A stretch of DNA of 64,000 nucleotides from Hippophae tibetana (Eukaryota > Streptophyta > Magnoliopsida > Rosales > Elaeagnaceae). Location of the stretch: positions 23,711,659 to 23,775,658 of the forward strand of contig CM072811.1 of assembly GCA_037013495.1 (NCBI GenBank). Direction: 5' to 3'. The notes below the pieces were generated by a model, which saw nothing but the letters and a program-made list of their open reading frames with translations, was not told the DNA's origin and did not search any database. The position numbers and the translations under genes were made by a program. Below, in pieces: positions 46,405 to 56,739 of this stretch (positions are counted from its first letter, which is position 1; each line of letters opens with the position of its first letter).

Positions 46405-47113
46405 ACATGAGATAAAGGCAAACACAAATATGATGACCAATAAAACAATTAATTTTATTAATATCATTAAAAAAGTACCTTTTTTTTCATTTGGGTTCAA
46501 TAATCTGGACCGTTTGATGTTGTTATCTGACTTGTTTTCTCACTTCACATGGCCAATATCCTTTCAATCATTTTATGTCGGATGTATCTTTTTGTGGGTT
46601 TAGATTCAAAAGAAAAGAAAAAAAACTATAACTCAACCCCACCCATCTCATATATATACAACATAATACACAACGCTTTTTTTTTTTTTTCCTTTCCTTT
46701 TGATCACTCTGCTCTGTAAATTCTAGGAATTAAAACAAAAAAAAAATATCAATAGTTGTAAGCTTCTTGTTTATACACAAAGCTTGTATATTTGTGTATT
46801 TTTTTTTTTTTAGGGAATAAGCTTCCTGTTTACTATTTTTATTAGTATTTGATTTGAGATCCCTTTTTATTTTTTATTTTTTATTTTCTGATAAAAAGGT
46901 TTGTTGGATTTTTTATTACTATGTATAAACAAATGAGATTCATAATTAAAATTAGAGAGAAAATTATATTGCTGGTCTAATGGTCTAGTTATAGTATGAG
47001 GCATCTCTGCCACAAAACTTGAATTGCATTGGCTAAGAGACTGAGATTTGTTTTGCATGCCTCAATCTCCAAGTTCAACGTTACTTAGGTTTCTGTGTGG
47101 ATAGAAAATTATA

Positions 47114-47132
47114 ATATATATATATATATATA
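47114..47132. repeat. (AT)n microsatellite
   Basis: Uninterrupted AT dinucleotide run of about 9 units. Confidence 0.85.
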
Positions 47133-47573
47133 ATTCTTCACTGGTTATATAGATTTTTTTCAGCATTACTGAGTTACATAATATTCGTATTATCTCGTAT
47201 CATTGATTAAAATCTTAAAATTAGGCCGGTAATTTAACCCACAGACAGGATCTTTCATGTTCTTCCTTTTGTTCCTCCTTCACTAACACATAGTAATAAC
47301 TGGTTTTTCACATATTAGTTGTTTTAAATTTGTTTGATTTTTTTTTCAAGTTAGCTGACTTAGTATATACTATTCAATTTTTTTTTTTGGATATATTCCC
47401 TTACCAATCACATTTTTTTTAATAAATTTTTTGTTGAGTTAGTGTATAAGGTTGTGCCCCATAATTCATGATTGTGTATTAATTAGAACTAAATTTAATT
47501 GTTAAATTGGGATTAGGAGTCCCACCTTGTATAAATATCAATAACAATAACAAATTAACATTATTTCTATACA

Positions 47574-47576
<3 letters not shown>

Positions 47577-47612
<36 letters not shown>
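47577..47612. repeat. (AT)n microsatellite, about 17 units
   Basis: Perfect AT dinucleotide run and the longest one in the window. Confidence 0.9.
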
Positions 47613-47614
<2 letters not shown>

Positions 47615-48076
47615 GAGATAAGTTATTTATTGTAATAAGATAAATTTTTAGTTAAAACATAACTTAACAATTATTTAGAAAAAGAAAAAAAAGAACATAA
47701 CTTAACAATTTGCATTGGTGTCATTTTTAAAATTTAGAATTTTTACATCGAACATTTAGTGTTTAAATATGTGATTTAAAATAAAAATCATAAAGAATAT
47801 TAACATTGATTTTAATTTATTATCTAATTTTTTACACTATCATATGATGATAGTTGGGATTTAAAATTATAATTTTCTATTTCTTATCTCTTTTAAATCT
47901 CAACTATCTTCTGGTAAAAAATTAAGTAAAAATTATTCACCGTAGGTGAATTTGTTTAAAAGTAACAAGTTTTCATTTATATCTCCATTTGTAAGCAAAA
48001 ATAAATCACTTAATCGTTGCATGTATTGATTTGAAGAGAGAAAATTATATATATGTATATGTTTAAGGTGTGTATA

Positions 48077-48100
48077 ATATATATATATATATATATATAT
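48077..48100. repeat. (AT)n microsatellite
   Basis: Perfect AT run of about 12 units within the candidate Copia-C LTR. Confidence 0.88.
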
Positions 48101-48348
48101 CATAACTAAAAATATGTACTTTTGCACATATATATATTGAAAAGAAAAATTAGAATTTTTTAGTTGTTTTTTTGTTCGTTTAATAAGCCCTGGTTTATCG
48201 AGCACACGATCATTGATCATGTTGATTAGTTGTTCCTACCATGATTTCGATCATGGTGTTGTATTTTCCTTTTTCAGTTTGTATGTAGATGGCTAATTAT
48301 ATATGAAGTTATCTATTTTTTGTGTTTTAGTTTCAGTTTCTAACATTG

Positions 48349-48360
48349 TGGTATCAGAGC
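48349..48360 (+). promoter_or_regulatory. Copia-C primer-binding site
   Basis: TGGTATCAGAGC is the standard complement of the initiator methionine tRNA 3' end used by most plant copia elements. Confidence 0.88.
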
Positions 48361-48420
48361 CACCACCAAGCCTGAACCCATCAAAGTAGCAGTCTTTGAC
48401 ACCCTCGTAGCAACAACTAG

Positions 48421-49400
48421 ATGGAAACCAAAGGAAATTTTGTCCAACCTGCCATTCATTGCTTTGATGGTCACTATGACCATTGGAGTATGTTGATGGA
48501 GAACTTCTTACGATCTAAGGAATACTGGGGGTTGGTCGAAGTAGGATATATTGAGCCAGAAAATGGAGTGGCATAGACGGAGGCGTAGTGCTCGAGTCTC
48601 GTAGAATTAAAGCCAAATGACCTAAAAGTAAAGAATTACCTCTTTCAGGTTATCGATTGAACGATATTGGAGACTATTCTTGTGAAGGATACTTTCAAAC
48701 ATATTTGGGAGTCTATAAAGAGAAAATTTCAAAGAAGTGCACCGGTTAAGAGATTACATTTACAAGCTCTTCGTAGAGAATTTGAAACACTAGAGATGGA
48801 GACTAGAGAATGAGTCACTGAATACTTCTCAAGAGTGTTATCTGTGGCCAACAAAATACGCATAAATGGAGAACTGATGCAGGATGTCACAATGATGGAG
48901 AAGATTCTTAGATCATTGAGTGAGAAATTTAATTATGTTGTGTGCTTGATCGAGGAATCCAAAGACATTGATAAAATTTTCATTGATGAGTTGCAAAGTT
49001 CTCTAATTGTCCATGGGTAGAAATTTCAGAGACACATAAAAGAACCACAAGCCCTTAAGGTAGCATTTGAAGTCAAGATGGTATGAGCGGACGTGGCAGA
49101 GGCACTTACAGAGGTGGGGGAAGAGAAAAAGGGCACCAACCCTATAACAAGGCAACCATGGAATGCTATCATTGTCGCCAACTAGGACATTTTCAATTTG
49201 AATGTCCAAACTGGGATAAGGAAGCCCATTATGTTGTAATAGGTGCTGAAGAAGAAATGTTGCTTATGACATATGAGGAGATACATAATTCCCGAAGAGA
49301 TGATGTATGGTTTCTTGATTCTGGATGCAGTAACCACATATATGGTAACAAAACTTATTCTGTGATCTCAATGAGAGCTTCACGCATCAAGTAAAACTGG
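48421..49400 (+). pseudogene. Copia-C gag, zinc knuckle and protease
   Basis: ATG at 48421 gives METKGNFVQPAIHCFDGHYD, then HWSMLMENFLRSKEYW, the W---M---L-----W pattern of copia gag. The UBN2-like core follows (HIWESIKRKFQ near 48700; EYFSRVLSVANKIR to 49020). A Gly/Arg-rich region (49083-49130) precedes the CCHC knuckle CYHCRQLGHFQFEC (49164-49205). The protease motif VWFLDSGCSNHI (49308-49340) keeps the catalytic DSG. Stops at 48576-48578, 48588-48590, 48658-48660 and 49018-49020, among others, and one frameshift disrupt it. Confidence 0.88.
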
Positions 49401-49414
49401 GAAACAACACAAAT

Positions 49415-50580
49415 ATGGAAGTTATGGGCAGAGGCAACTTCAGACTAAGAGTAAATGACTTTACTCATGTTGTTAGTGAGATCTTTTATGTACCGGAGTT
49501 AAAGAACAATCTTCAGAGCATTGAACAACTACAAGAAAAAGGACTAACCATTCTTATTCAACATAGAAAGCTCAAAATTTATCGTCCAAATAAAGGGTTA
49601 TAATAAAGACAATAATGACAACAAATCGAATGTTTGTTATACTAGTCACATCACTGCCTCAAAGATCCTCATGTCTTTATACATCTACACAGGACTTGGC
49701 ACATTTGTGGCATTGTCTCTATGGCCACTTCAGCTATAAAGGACTGAGAACCCTCTAACTCAAGAAATAGTGCATGGTATGACTCAATTCAAGCCTCTAA
49801 CCACAGTATGCACAAACTTTCTGATTGGAAAACAGCACAGGGATCTCATTCCAAAGAAAAGAAATTGGGGAGTCACAGAGAAGCTTTAGCTTGTCCATGT
49901 AGACATTTGTGGTCCCATCTCTCCCATATCCAATAGTAAAAATAGGTATCTTCTATGCTTTATTGATGACTTCACTAGAAAAACATGGACATATTTTCTA
50001 GTGGAAAAATCAGAAGCATTAAGTATGTTTAAACACTTTAAGAAGTGTGTTGAAAAGGAGGAAACATAAGGGCATATCAAATGCTTGAGAACTGATTGAG
50101 GTGATGAATTCACATCCATTGAATTCAATGAGTTTTGTAACAAGCATGATATCAAGATAAATAAACACAGCCTACACTCCATAGGAGAATGGTATAGTAG
50201 AACGGAAAAATCAAACCGTGATGAATATGGTTCGATGTATGTTAATATAGAAGAAGATTCCCTAGCCATTCTAGCCAAAGGAAGTTAAATGGACCACTTA
50301 CATCCTAAACAGGTTTCCAACATTAGCTGTGAATGACCAAACACTTAAAGAATGTTGGAATGGCAACAAACCCTCAGTAAAGCATTTTAGGGTCTTTGGA
50401 TATGTGACACTTGTTCATGTACCTGATGTGAAATGAACAAAACTAGAGGCAAAGAGCTTCACGTGTGTGTTCTTAGGAGTGAGTGAAGAGTCCAAGGCAT
50501 ATCGGCTCTATGATCCCATTGCAAAGAAAGTGGTAAGTAGAAAGGATGTCACGTTTGAAGAAGGCAAAGATTGGAATTAG
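49415..50580 (+). pseudogene. Copia-C pre-integrase and integrase remnant
   Basis: The pre-integrase region (49415-49603) has YVPELKNNLQSIEQLQEKGL and, downstream, an HLRYGHFSYKGL-like HH part (49700-49745). The catalytic core at 49895-50240 reads VHVDICGPISPISNSK, LCFIDDFTRKTWTYFL and LRTD-GDEFTS across a stop. The third acidic residue region (GIVERKN-like, about 50185-50215) is shifted in frame. The C-terminal KHFRVFGYV-like and YRLYDP segments extend to 50580. Stops and two or more frameshifts are present. Confidence 0.85.
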
Positions 50581-50646
50581 GATAATAGTTGTGAAGAAGT
50601 TGAAATAGTAGAACTAGAATGGAATGATGGGGAAGACAATGAGGCT

Positions 50647-52290
50647 ATGAGTGAAGGAAATAATGAAGCAATAAATGGGGAGGTTGAGGAAGAAATTGAA
50701 GAAAAAAACAATGAAGATGGAGGAGAACTGTCAAACTCAAGAGAAGGAAAAATCAGAAGAACTCCAGTATGGATGAGAGATTATACAAGTGGAGAAAGAC
50801 TCTTTAAGGAAGAAAAAAAGCTAAACATGCACGTGGCCTTATTCTCTTCAGTAGATCCAATACACTTTGAGGAGGCAATGAAGCATGAAAAATGGAGAAT
50901 GGCTATGGACATGGTAATCAAAGCAAGAGAAATGAATAATACATAGGAACTAACTTCTTTACCTATAAGTACAAAACAAATTGGAGTATAGTGAATCTTT
51001 AAGACCAAACTCAAAGAAAATGGAGAAGTGGACAAATTCAAAGCCCGGTTGGTGGCTAAAGTATATGTGCAACAACAAGGGATATACTACACAAAAGTGT
51101 TTGCACAAGTTTCAAGAATGGACATAGTGAGAATGATTGTCGCCTTAGTAGCACAAAGAGGATGGTCACTCTACCAACTTGATGTCAAATCTGCTTTCTT
51201 GAATGGAGAACTTAATGAAGAAGTATACATAGAGCAGTCAAAAGGATATGAATCAAAGAGCTATCCTTAGAAAGTATATAAGTTGAAAAGGCTCTCTACT
51301 GACTAAAACAAGCTCTACGAGCTTGGTTTAGCCGTATAGAAGCACACTTCATGTGTCAAGGGTTCGAGAAGTGTTACAGTGAACATACTATATTCATTAA
51401 GGCAAATAAGAAAGGTAAAATTTTCATAGTTAGTCCATATGTAGATGATTTAATATTCACTGGCAGTGATGAATTAATGTTTGCTGAATTTAAACATTCC
51501 ATGCTAAGAGAATTTGACATGACTGATTTGGGTAAAATTAAGATTTTTGCTTAGCATAGAAGTATTAAAAAAAGTTAGATGGAATTTACATATGTCAAAG
51601 AAAATATGCCTTAGAGGTGTTGAAGAGGTTCAGGATGGAGAATTGCAATTTGGTTCATAATCTCATTGTCCCAGGATGCAAGCTATTTAAAAATGAGAAT
51701 AGGATACGAGTATATGAGTTTGTGTACAAGTAAATAGTGGGATATCTCATGTATTTGACGACCACAAGGCCAAATTTAATATATGTAGTAAATTTGATCA
51801 GTAGGTACATGGAAAAACTAACTGAGTTGCATACGTTAGCAGCAAAAATAATCTTGCGATATTTGAAAAGTTCCACTAAGCTAGGAATCTTTTACAAAAG
51901 GGAAGGAAATTGTGAGAGTCTAATTGGTTATGAAAACAACAATTATATATGAGATTTAGATGATCACAAGAACATATTAGGATATGTTTTTATGTTGGGT
52001 TCAAGAGTTATTGCCTATTCTTCAAGAAAACAACCTATAGTCACACTCTCCACCACAGAAGTAGAATTTGTGGCTATAACTGCATATGCTAGTCAAGCTG
52101 TTTGGATGAGAAGGATATTAGAAAAGTTGAGTCTGGAGCAAAGTAAGAACAACACCACAATTCTCTGTGATAACAGCTCCACAATCAAGTTATCAAAGAA
52201 TCTCGTGTTGCATGGGCGAAGTAAACACATTGATGTGTGTGTAAGGATTATAAGTATTGGCTATTTTTATGGACAAAATATTTACTTGTA
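50647..52290 (+). pseudogene. Copia-C reverse transcriptase and RNase H remnant
   Basis: The acidic linker at 50647-50946 leads to RT: KFKARLVAKVYVQQQGI, QVSRMDIVRMIVALVAQRGW and LDVKSAFLNGELNEEVYIEQ at 51028-51270. The catalytic SPYVDDLIFTGSD is at 51435-51475. RNase H pieces follow: 51737-51952 (YLMYLTTTRPNLIYVV) and 51992-52291 (IAYSSRKQPIVTLSTTEVEF, LCDNSSTIKLSKN, GRSKHIDV). It terminates before the usual C-terminal end. The YVDD box is intact; stops near 51267, 51552 and 51950 break translation. Confidence 0.9.
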
Positions 52291-52750
52291 AATTTGTTTT
52301 TAGACCTACTATCAAGTCTATCAAGAAAAGCCAAACAAATGCTCGAGTTCTAGATAATTGTACTTTAGGTATATCCTTGATAACCACAACACAAAGAATT
52401 TCATTTATACATTTAATAGTACGTGTTTATAAATCTAAAATTATTTTTGATGTTTAAATATTTTTTTATGTGTCTTAATATTTTTAAGATATGATTTAAA
52501 AATATTTTATTTTAAGACTTTGAATGGGCTTTGAATAATAAAGCCCAAAAGTTTCTAACCCTAATACTAATATGTTATGTTTATCACTTATATATATACA
52601 TAGGGTTAGGGTTAAAGGTGTGGTGAAATAATTTGAGTGAAAAAAACTCTGTCGAGAACACCTCCGTCAACGAACAAATATCCTCGACAAAATTTTACTA
52701 TTCACGTAAATAGTAACCTTGTAGAAAATTGATAGAAATCACCACCAATA
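52291..52750. other. Non-coding stretch between Copia-C and a reverse LTR
   Basis: Contains a TATATATATACATAGGG promoter-like patch and a telomere-like GGGTTAGGGTTA (52603-52614). The part nearest 52750 is probably the 5' leader of the reverse copia element whose LTR follows. Confidence 0.4.
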
Positions 52751-52764
52751 GTTCTGATACCAGT
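52751..52764 (-). promoter_or_regulatory. Primer-binding site of a reverse-oriented copia element
   Basis: GTTCTGATACCAGT on the plus strand reads ACTGGTATCAGAAC on the minus strand: the methionine-tRNA primer site TGGTATCAGA placed directly after an LTR. Confidence 0.78.
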
Positions 52765-53208
52765 TGTTGGGAAATTACACAAATTCTCGATAAATCAGGC
52801 TTATGAGAAAGCAAGAATAGAAAAATAACACACAAATTTGATAACGGAGTTCGACCAATCTTGCTTATATCTCTGAACCTGATGTAGATCGTTTCACTGA
52901 AAGAAGAGAAATTACACAAGGTGTTTACAACACTCACAACTTACAACCCAATTACACTCAAGAAAATTACTCTTAATTTTCTCTCACAAAAGCTTTTCTC
53001 TCAATTGGAATGAACACTTTGGATGATTAATTAATTACAATTACACATCTATTTATAGGAAAATTCACTCCTTGAATTACTCCTTAAATTAATGGTTGCT
53101 TGAATTGTTCCTTGAATTAAGCTCCATATTTTGTTTCATGTTTTACTCCATGTTTTACTCCTTGTTTTGTTCCATATTTTGCTTCTTAAATTAAGAAGCT
53201 TTATAACA
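52765..53208 (-). repeat. Copia LTR in reverse orientation (444 bp), rest of element absent
   Basis: On the minus strand it starts TGTTATAAAGCTTC (forward 53208) and ends TTTCCCAACA (forward 52765), with a TATA box CCTATAAATAG (forward about 53051-53061). The interior has short repeated motifs such as CCATGTTTTACT (forward 53128-53160). The primer-binding site sits beyond its minus-strand 3' end, so this is a 5' LTR, but no gag or pol follows to the left. It is a different family from Copia-A, B and C. Confidence 0.75.
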
Positions 53209-53255
53209 ATCTCTAATATAAAGTTCATCGTCTATATCAAATCCAGAAGATATTG

Positions 53256-53525
53256 ATGAAGAAAATGAGATCAAATGGGCATAGTACTGATCGAGAGAGA
53301 ATACGGAACAAAAAGAACAATGAAACTAGCTTGAGTCAAAAAGATCACTTGGCTAGTGATATTGAGGTGTTAGATGAGAGTGAAATTGAGTTGAGTCTTG
53401 GTCCAACTAGTTATAACCAAAGAAGAAAATATAAGACACTAACTTCAGACTCAATTGCAATAAGTAGTCTTTCTTCTTCTTCAACTTCTGGATTTAGTCG
53501 CATGAATATAGGGCAAGCTTTATAA
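53256..53525 (+). CDS. Hypothetical exon-like ORF with EAR-like motif, possibly a terminal exon
   Basis: An 89-codon frame (first ATG 53256) of ordinary composition in an AT-rich setting. It is Asp/Glu/Lys-rich at first, then has EIELSLGPTSYNQRRKY, then a Ser-rich tail (SSLSSSSTSGFSRMN) ending at TAA. The ELSLG segment resembles the LxLxL EAR repression motif, and Ser-rich ends are common in plant transcription-factor tails. A possible splice acceptor AG lies at 53222-53223 with the frame open upstream to about 53223. I recognise no family and find no upstream exon. It could be the last exon of a gene whose other exons were displaced by retrotransposons, or a retained fragment. Confidence 0.35.
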   Translation: MKKMRSNGHSTDRERIRNKKNNETSLSQKDHLASDIEVLDESEIELSLGPTSYNQRRKYKTLTSDSIAISSLSSSSTSGFSRMNIGQAL

Positions 53526-53652
53526 CCCATCTTCAAATCAAGAATGCAACAATAGTAATTGGTTTTTATCAATTTAGACTTATTCAAGTTTCTCATATAT
53601 GAGTTCAGGATATCAAAGTGCAATTAATAGTATACTTTAAATATATACTTTG

Positions 53653-53965
53653 TGTACTAATTTTATTACTTTTAACACTTTAATCTTATAAAAAAAATTG
53701 TATTTTTTGTTCACTAACTTTTCATATTTAACAATTTTATTACAAGTTTAAAAATTTAACTAAATTACACTATATCAATCAAAATTAACCTTTAAAAACA
53801 TTTATTTTTTGAATTATTTAATCTATTAACTTTAAAAATTTAATATATTTATTCTATTATATTTAAAATTGAAATGAAATTGATAAATATGAAAAACCAC
53901 TGGACAAAAAGTTACAAAAAATTTATTAAGAAAATAAAGTGTTAAAAATACCAAAGTTAATGTAC
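53653..53965. repeat. Foldback (inverted) repeat, arms about 86 bp, MITE-like
   Basis: The left arm 53653-53738 contains TTTTAACACTTTA, TTTTTTGTTCACTAACTTTTC and ATTTAACAATTT. The minus strand of 53880-53965 contains TTTTTAACACTTTA, TTTTTTGTAACTTTTTG and ATTTATCAATTT in the same order. The arms look roughly three-quarters identical and are separated by about 140 bp. No coding sequence. Confidence 0.6.
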
Positions 53966-54397
53966 AAAAAATGTAATTCAGGTAACTATATATTCAAATT
54001 GAGGTGGTGCTAAAACAACCTCCTCCTTGGCTTTGTCAAGTTTTGAGACTGAATATGAGTTAATTAGAGGAGTAAAAAATATTCTATTCAGATCGATCAC
54101 ATGACAAACTTAATTATTTTCAATTAATTTTTGTGGTTGATAGTGTTTGGGATGGAATTAAATTTCTAATTAGTTTCTAATGTAGTAGGTAAGATTGATT
54201 TGTAAAGTCCGTAACATTATATATTTTTAAGTTATGGCGATGCTTATAATTCAAGTTGCGGTATTAATTCACTCATGCGTCATCATATATTTGGTAGAAT
54301 AACCATATCATGAGATACATTAATTATATATTAGAAATAACTTTAAATCAAAAATTAATTAAAGTATGACACACTTGTTGTATAATATTTTCCTGCC

Positions 54398-54720
54398 GTT
54401 ACAACAAAAATTTCTTGAGTAGATTTTTAATCGAATTAAATCAGGTTTTAAATCGTTTTATTAAAACGACTTAAAATAAAATGATTTAAATTATTAATTC
54501 GATTTTAAAATAAAATCGACTTTAAATTTTAAATTGATCTTACGTGATTTATCGATTTTACGTATTAACTTATACAAAAACATGTATAGCATTGATTGAT
54601 ATATAAAGTTAACACATCACGAAGCGTTGATACTATGCGTTAATCAACACAAAATTATATATAACGTCGATTAACATGTAGAGTCAAAATTTCACGAAAG
54701 GTTCATGTAGAATTAAGAAT
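54398..54720. mobile_element. CACTA-like transposon end fragment
   Basis: GTTACAACAAAAATTT (54398-54413) resembles a decayed CACTACAACAAAAA terminus. It is followed by clustered subterminal motifs: TCGTTTTATTAAAACGA palindrome (54453-54469), AAATCGACTTTAAA, CGATTTTACGT and AACGTCGATTAACA. This is the layout of a CACTA subterminal region. No transposase or opposite end was found. Confidence 0.42.
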
Positions 54721-56739
54721 GTGATTTTTTTATATTGTTAAATCAGCAGACAACTTAATGTTGCAGATAAGAATAAATGCTTCTACATTCTTAGAAATGA
54801 GATAAGAAACATTAAAAAAAAAGTAGTAGGTCATTTGTTGGTTTGAATAATGTTGCAGATCATACACGAGTATATTATCCAAACATTCAGCATGTTTGTG
54901 TTTGTTGAGGGATGGAAATAGTCAAATCTCATTTTGTTGTTTTAGGAAATAGTTTTTTTAGGAAGAAAAAATTCATTAAAAAGTAATCAAGAATTACAAT
55001 CCTTAGCATATGGGAAGAAACAATCAAAACTAGAATTAATCAACAACGTACTAGCACAACTTTGTAACGAGTGTAATATCAAAATTAAAAAAAAAACTTC
55101 AATTTTTAATATATTTTTAATATATTTTTAATATTGCATTTATGTAATGACTAAAGGATTATTATATATAGCTATATATATATATATATATATTAAATAT
55201 TACTATATAAATATAAAATTAAGTTATTATGATATTAATACCTCTTAATCAATTTCATACTATTCTCATATAATATAATATGAATCTATTATATATATAT
55301 ATATAAAATACACGTAGCATAACTCTATCGTCAACCACTAGAAATAGTATTAAGAGCCTCCAAACTTATAGTAATGACTAGCCAAAGGTAGCTAGTTAGC
55401 TCATTATTAAGAAAACAAAGCTAAAAAAATGGTTGCATTATTAAAAGCTCTACTCAATGATGGCAATTTGACTCAGCACTTCAGTGCCCCCTGTCACCTG
55501 ACCGATTGACCCGTTCAAAATTAATTTAGGATAAATCATTTAGGTCATGAATGGTTTAGTTCGTAACTCATTTTTAAAATACTAATTTATTTTATTTTTA
55601 GTAATAATTCGAGTAGAATATAACTATTGATTTATTCACTTATTATGTTTATTATTTGGATTATTGATTAGTATCATGAAACAGATAAACAAACAATCGG
55701 AATAATAGCACAAAGAAAGATTGTATTTAATTTGATACTTAAGTTAGTTTTTTATATACTGAAAAGTGATAAAAAAATCTGGAATTATAACCTTAAATGA
55801 TCGGCATATTTATATTTTTACGTCAATAACAATATTTATCATAATATTGTATTAATTTACTAATATAAAATAATATATTATTTTAATATTATAAAAATAT
55901 TTGTGAGTTTTCGAAAGATATTAAATCATAAATATTTTATTTTAATTTTAATTTAAAATAATTATTATATAGTTTTTTTCTTAAAATTCAAATTTTAAAT
56001 GATTATGTACACATTGATTGTACATATTTAGTTTTTTTAAAATGATATGGATCAATCAGATTCCACTCATACCTAGTCATGTTTTCCCCAACATCATCCC
56101 CATAAACTGCCTAGGGCATCTCTAGTGGGTCTAGCTACATTACTTAGGTACAGAGGCTCAGTTGTGTATGACTGTTGGACGTATTGACTAAAACATGTAA
56201 TTTATTCATTCGTCAGCCAAACTGTGAGAAATTTTTGAAGAAGATATTGTTCAAACATCTTATCTTCATTAATCTTTTGGTAAGTGGATCTAAACCTTTT
56301 TTTTTATTATTTTCTACTTAAATTTTCTAGAATCTTGCAAGAACACCCAAACACAAAAAAACTCTTTTTTTTATTTTATTTTTTACTATTTGTAAATTTG
56401 TGGGATCCTAGTTAGTAGGTTAAAAGATTGTTTGAAGAGTGTGCTTTTATAGGTGTAATGTCTCACTGCTATATGTTTGATGATCTCTCTCGTTGCGACT
56501 CTAGGCACAATATTAACCACTATGCCATAACAGATATCATAAGAACAAATTTTTGAAGAGACATAGGACCGTAGAAATGCATATAGATACAACCATTAGG
56601 ATGACCGTGGAGATGGATATTGAGTAAGAGGGAGATCATCACACAGAGTATCCGATAAAGGGGTCCATATGGGGGAGGATTTGACTAGCAGTTGAGCCGC
56701 CCAAGTCGATTACCAATCAGCCGCCCAAGGGATTCAAGT
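54721..56739. other. Intergenic DNA and unassigned 5' part of Gypsy-C
   Basis: AT-rich with (AT)n at 55174-55193 and 55290-55306. Composition becomes less AT-rich from about 56590, probably the untranslated leader of Gypsy-C. No 5' LTR matching 61388-62032 could be found. Confidence 0.45.

Larger units (their letters stand above)
44983..47499. other. Intergenic DNA
   Basis: AT-rich with no supported gene. 46630-46700 looks promoter-like (CATCTCATATATATACAAC followed by pyrimidine runs), but no credible exon follows. A 40-bp tandem duplication lies at 46331-46404. Confidence 0.45.
47500..48345 (+). repeat. Candidate Copia-C 5' LTR
   Basis: The right edge is set by TAACA just before the primer-binding site. 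A matching TGTTA at 47500 gives the complementary tips TGTTA/TAACA, and TGTATAAATATC (47529-47540) could be its TATA box. There is no second copy downstream to confirm the left edge, so the border is a guess. Confidence 0.4.
48349..52290 (+). mobile_element. Copia-C: Ty1/copia element, 3' end missing
   Basis: It starts with a canonical primer-binding site TGGTATCAGAGC (48349-48360) and runs through gag, zinc knuckle, protease, integrase, reverse transcriptase and RNase H in copia order on the plus strand. RNase H stops at the HIDV box near 52240, and no polypurine tract or 3' LTR can be found, so the 3' end was lost. The protease (DSG), zinc knuckle and RT (YVDD) catalytic motifs are intact although many stops interrupt the frame. 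It is a different family from Copia-A and Copia-B. Confidence 0.88.

Noticed and set aside
46620..47060. Promoter-like patch (TATATATA, pyrimidine tract) as a host gene start
   Set aside because: No credible coding exon, splice site or RNA gene follows; retained only as context for the orphan exon at 53.3 kb.
48188..48205. CTGGTTTATCGAG resembling part of miR162 in reverse
   Set aside because: Only about 10-11 bases fit, there is no foldback around it, and the rest of the mature sequence is absent.
52603..52614. GGGTTAGGGTTA, telomere-like
   Set aside because: Only two units and not the exact plant TTTAGGG array; common by chance and in leaders.
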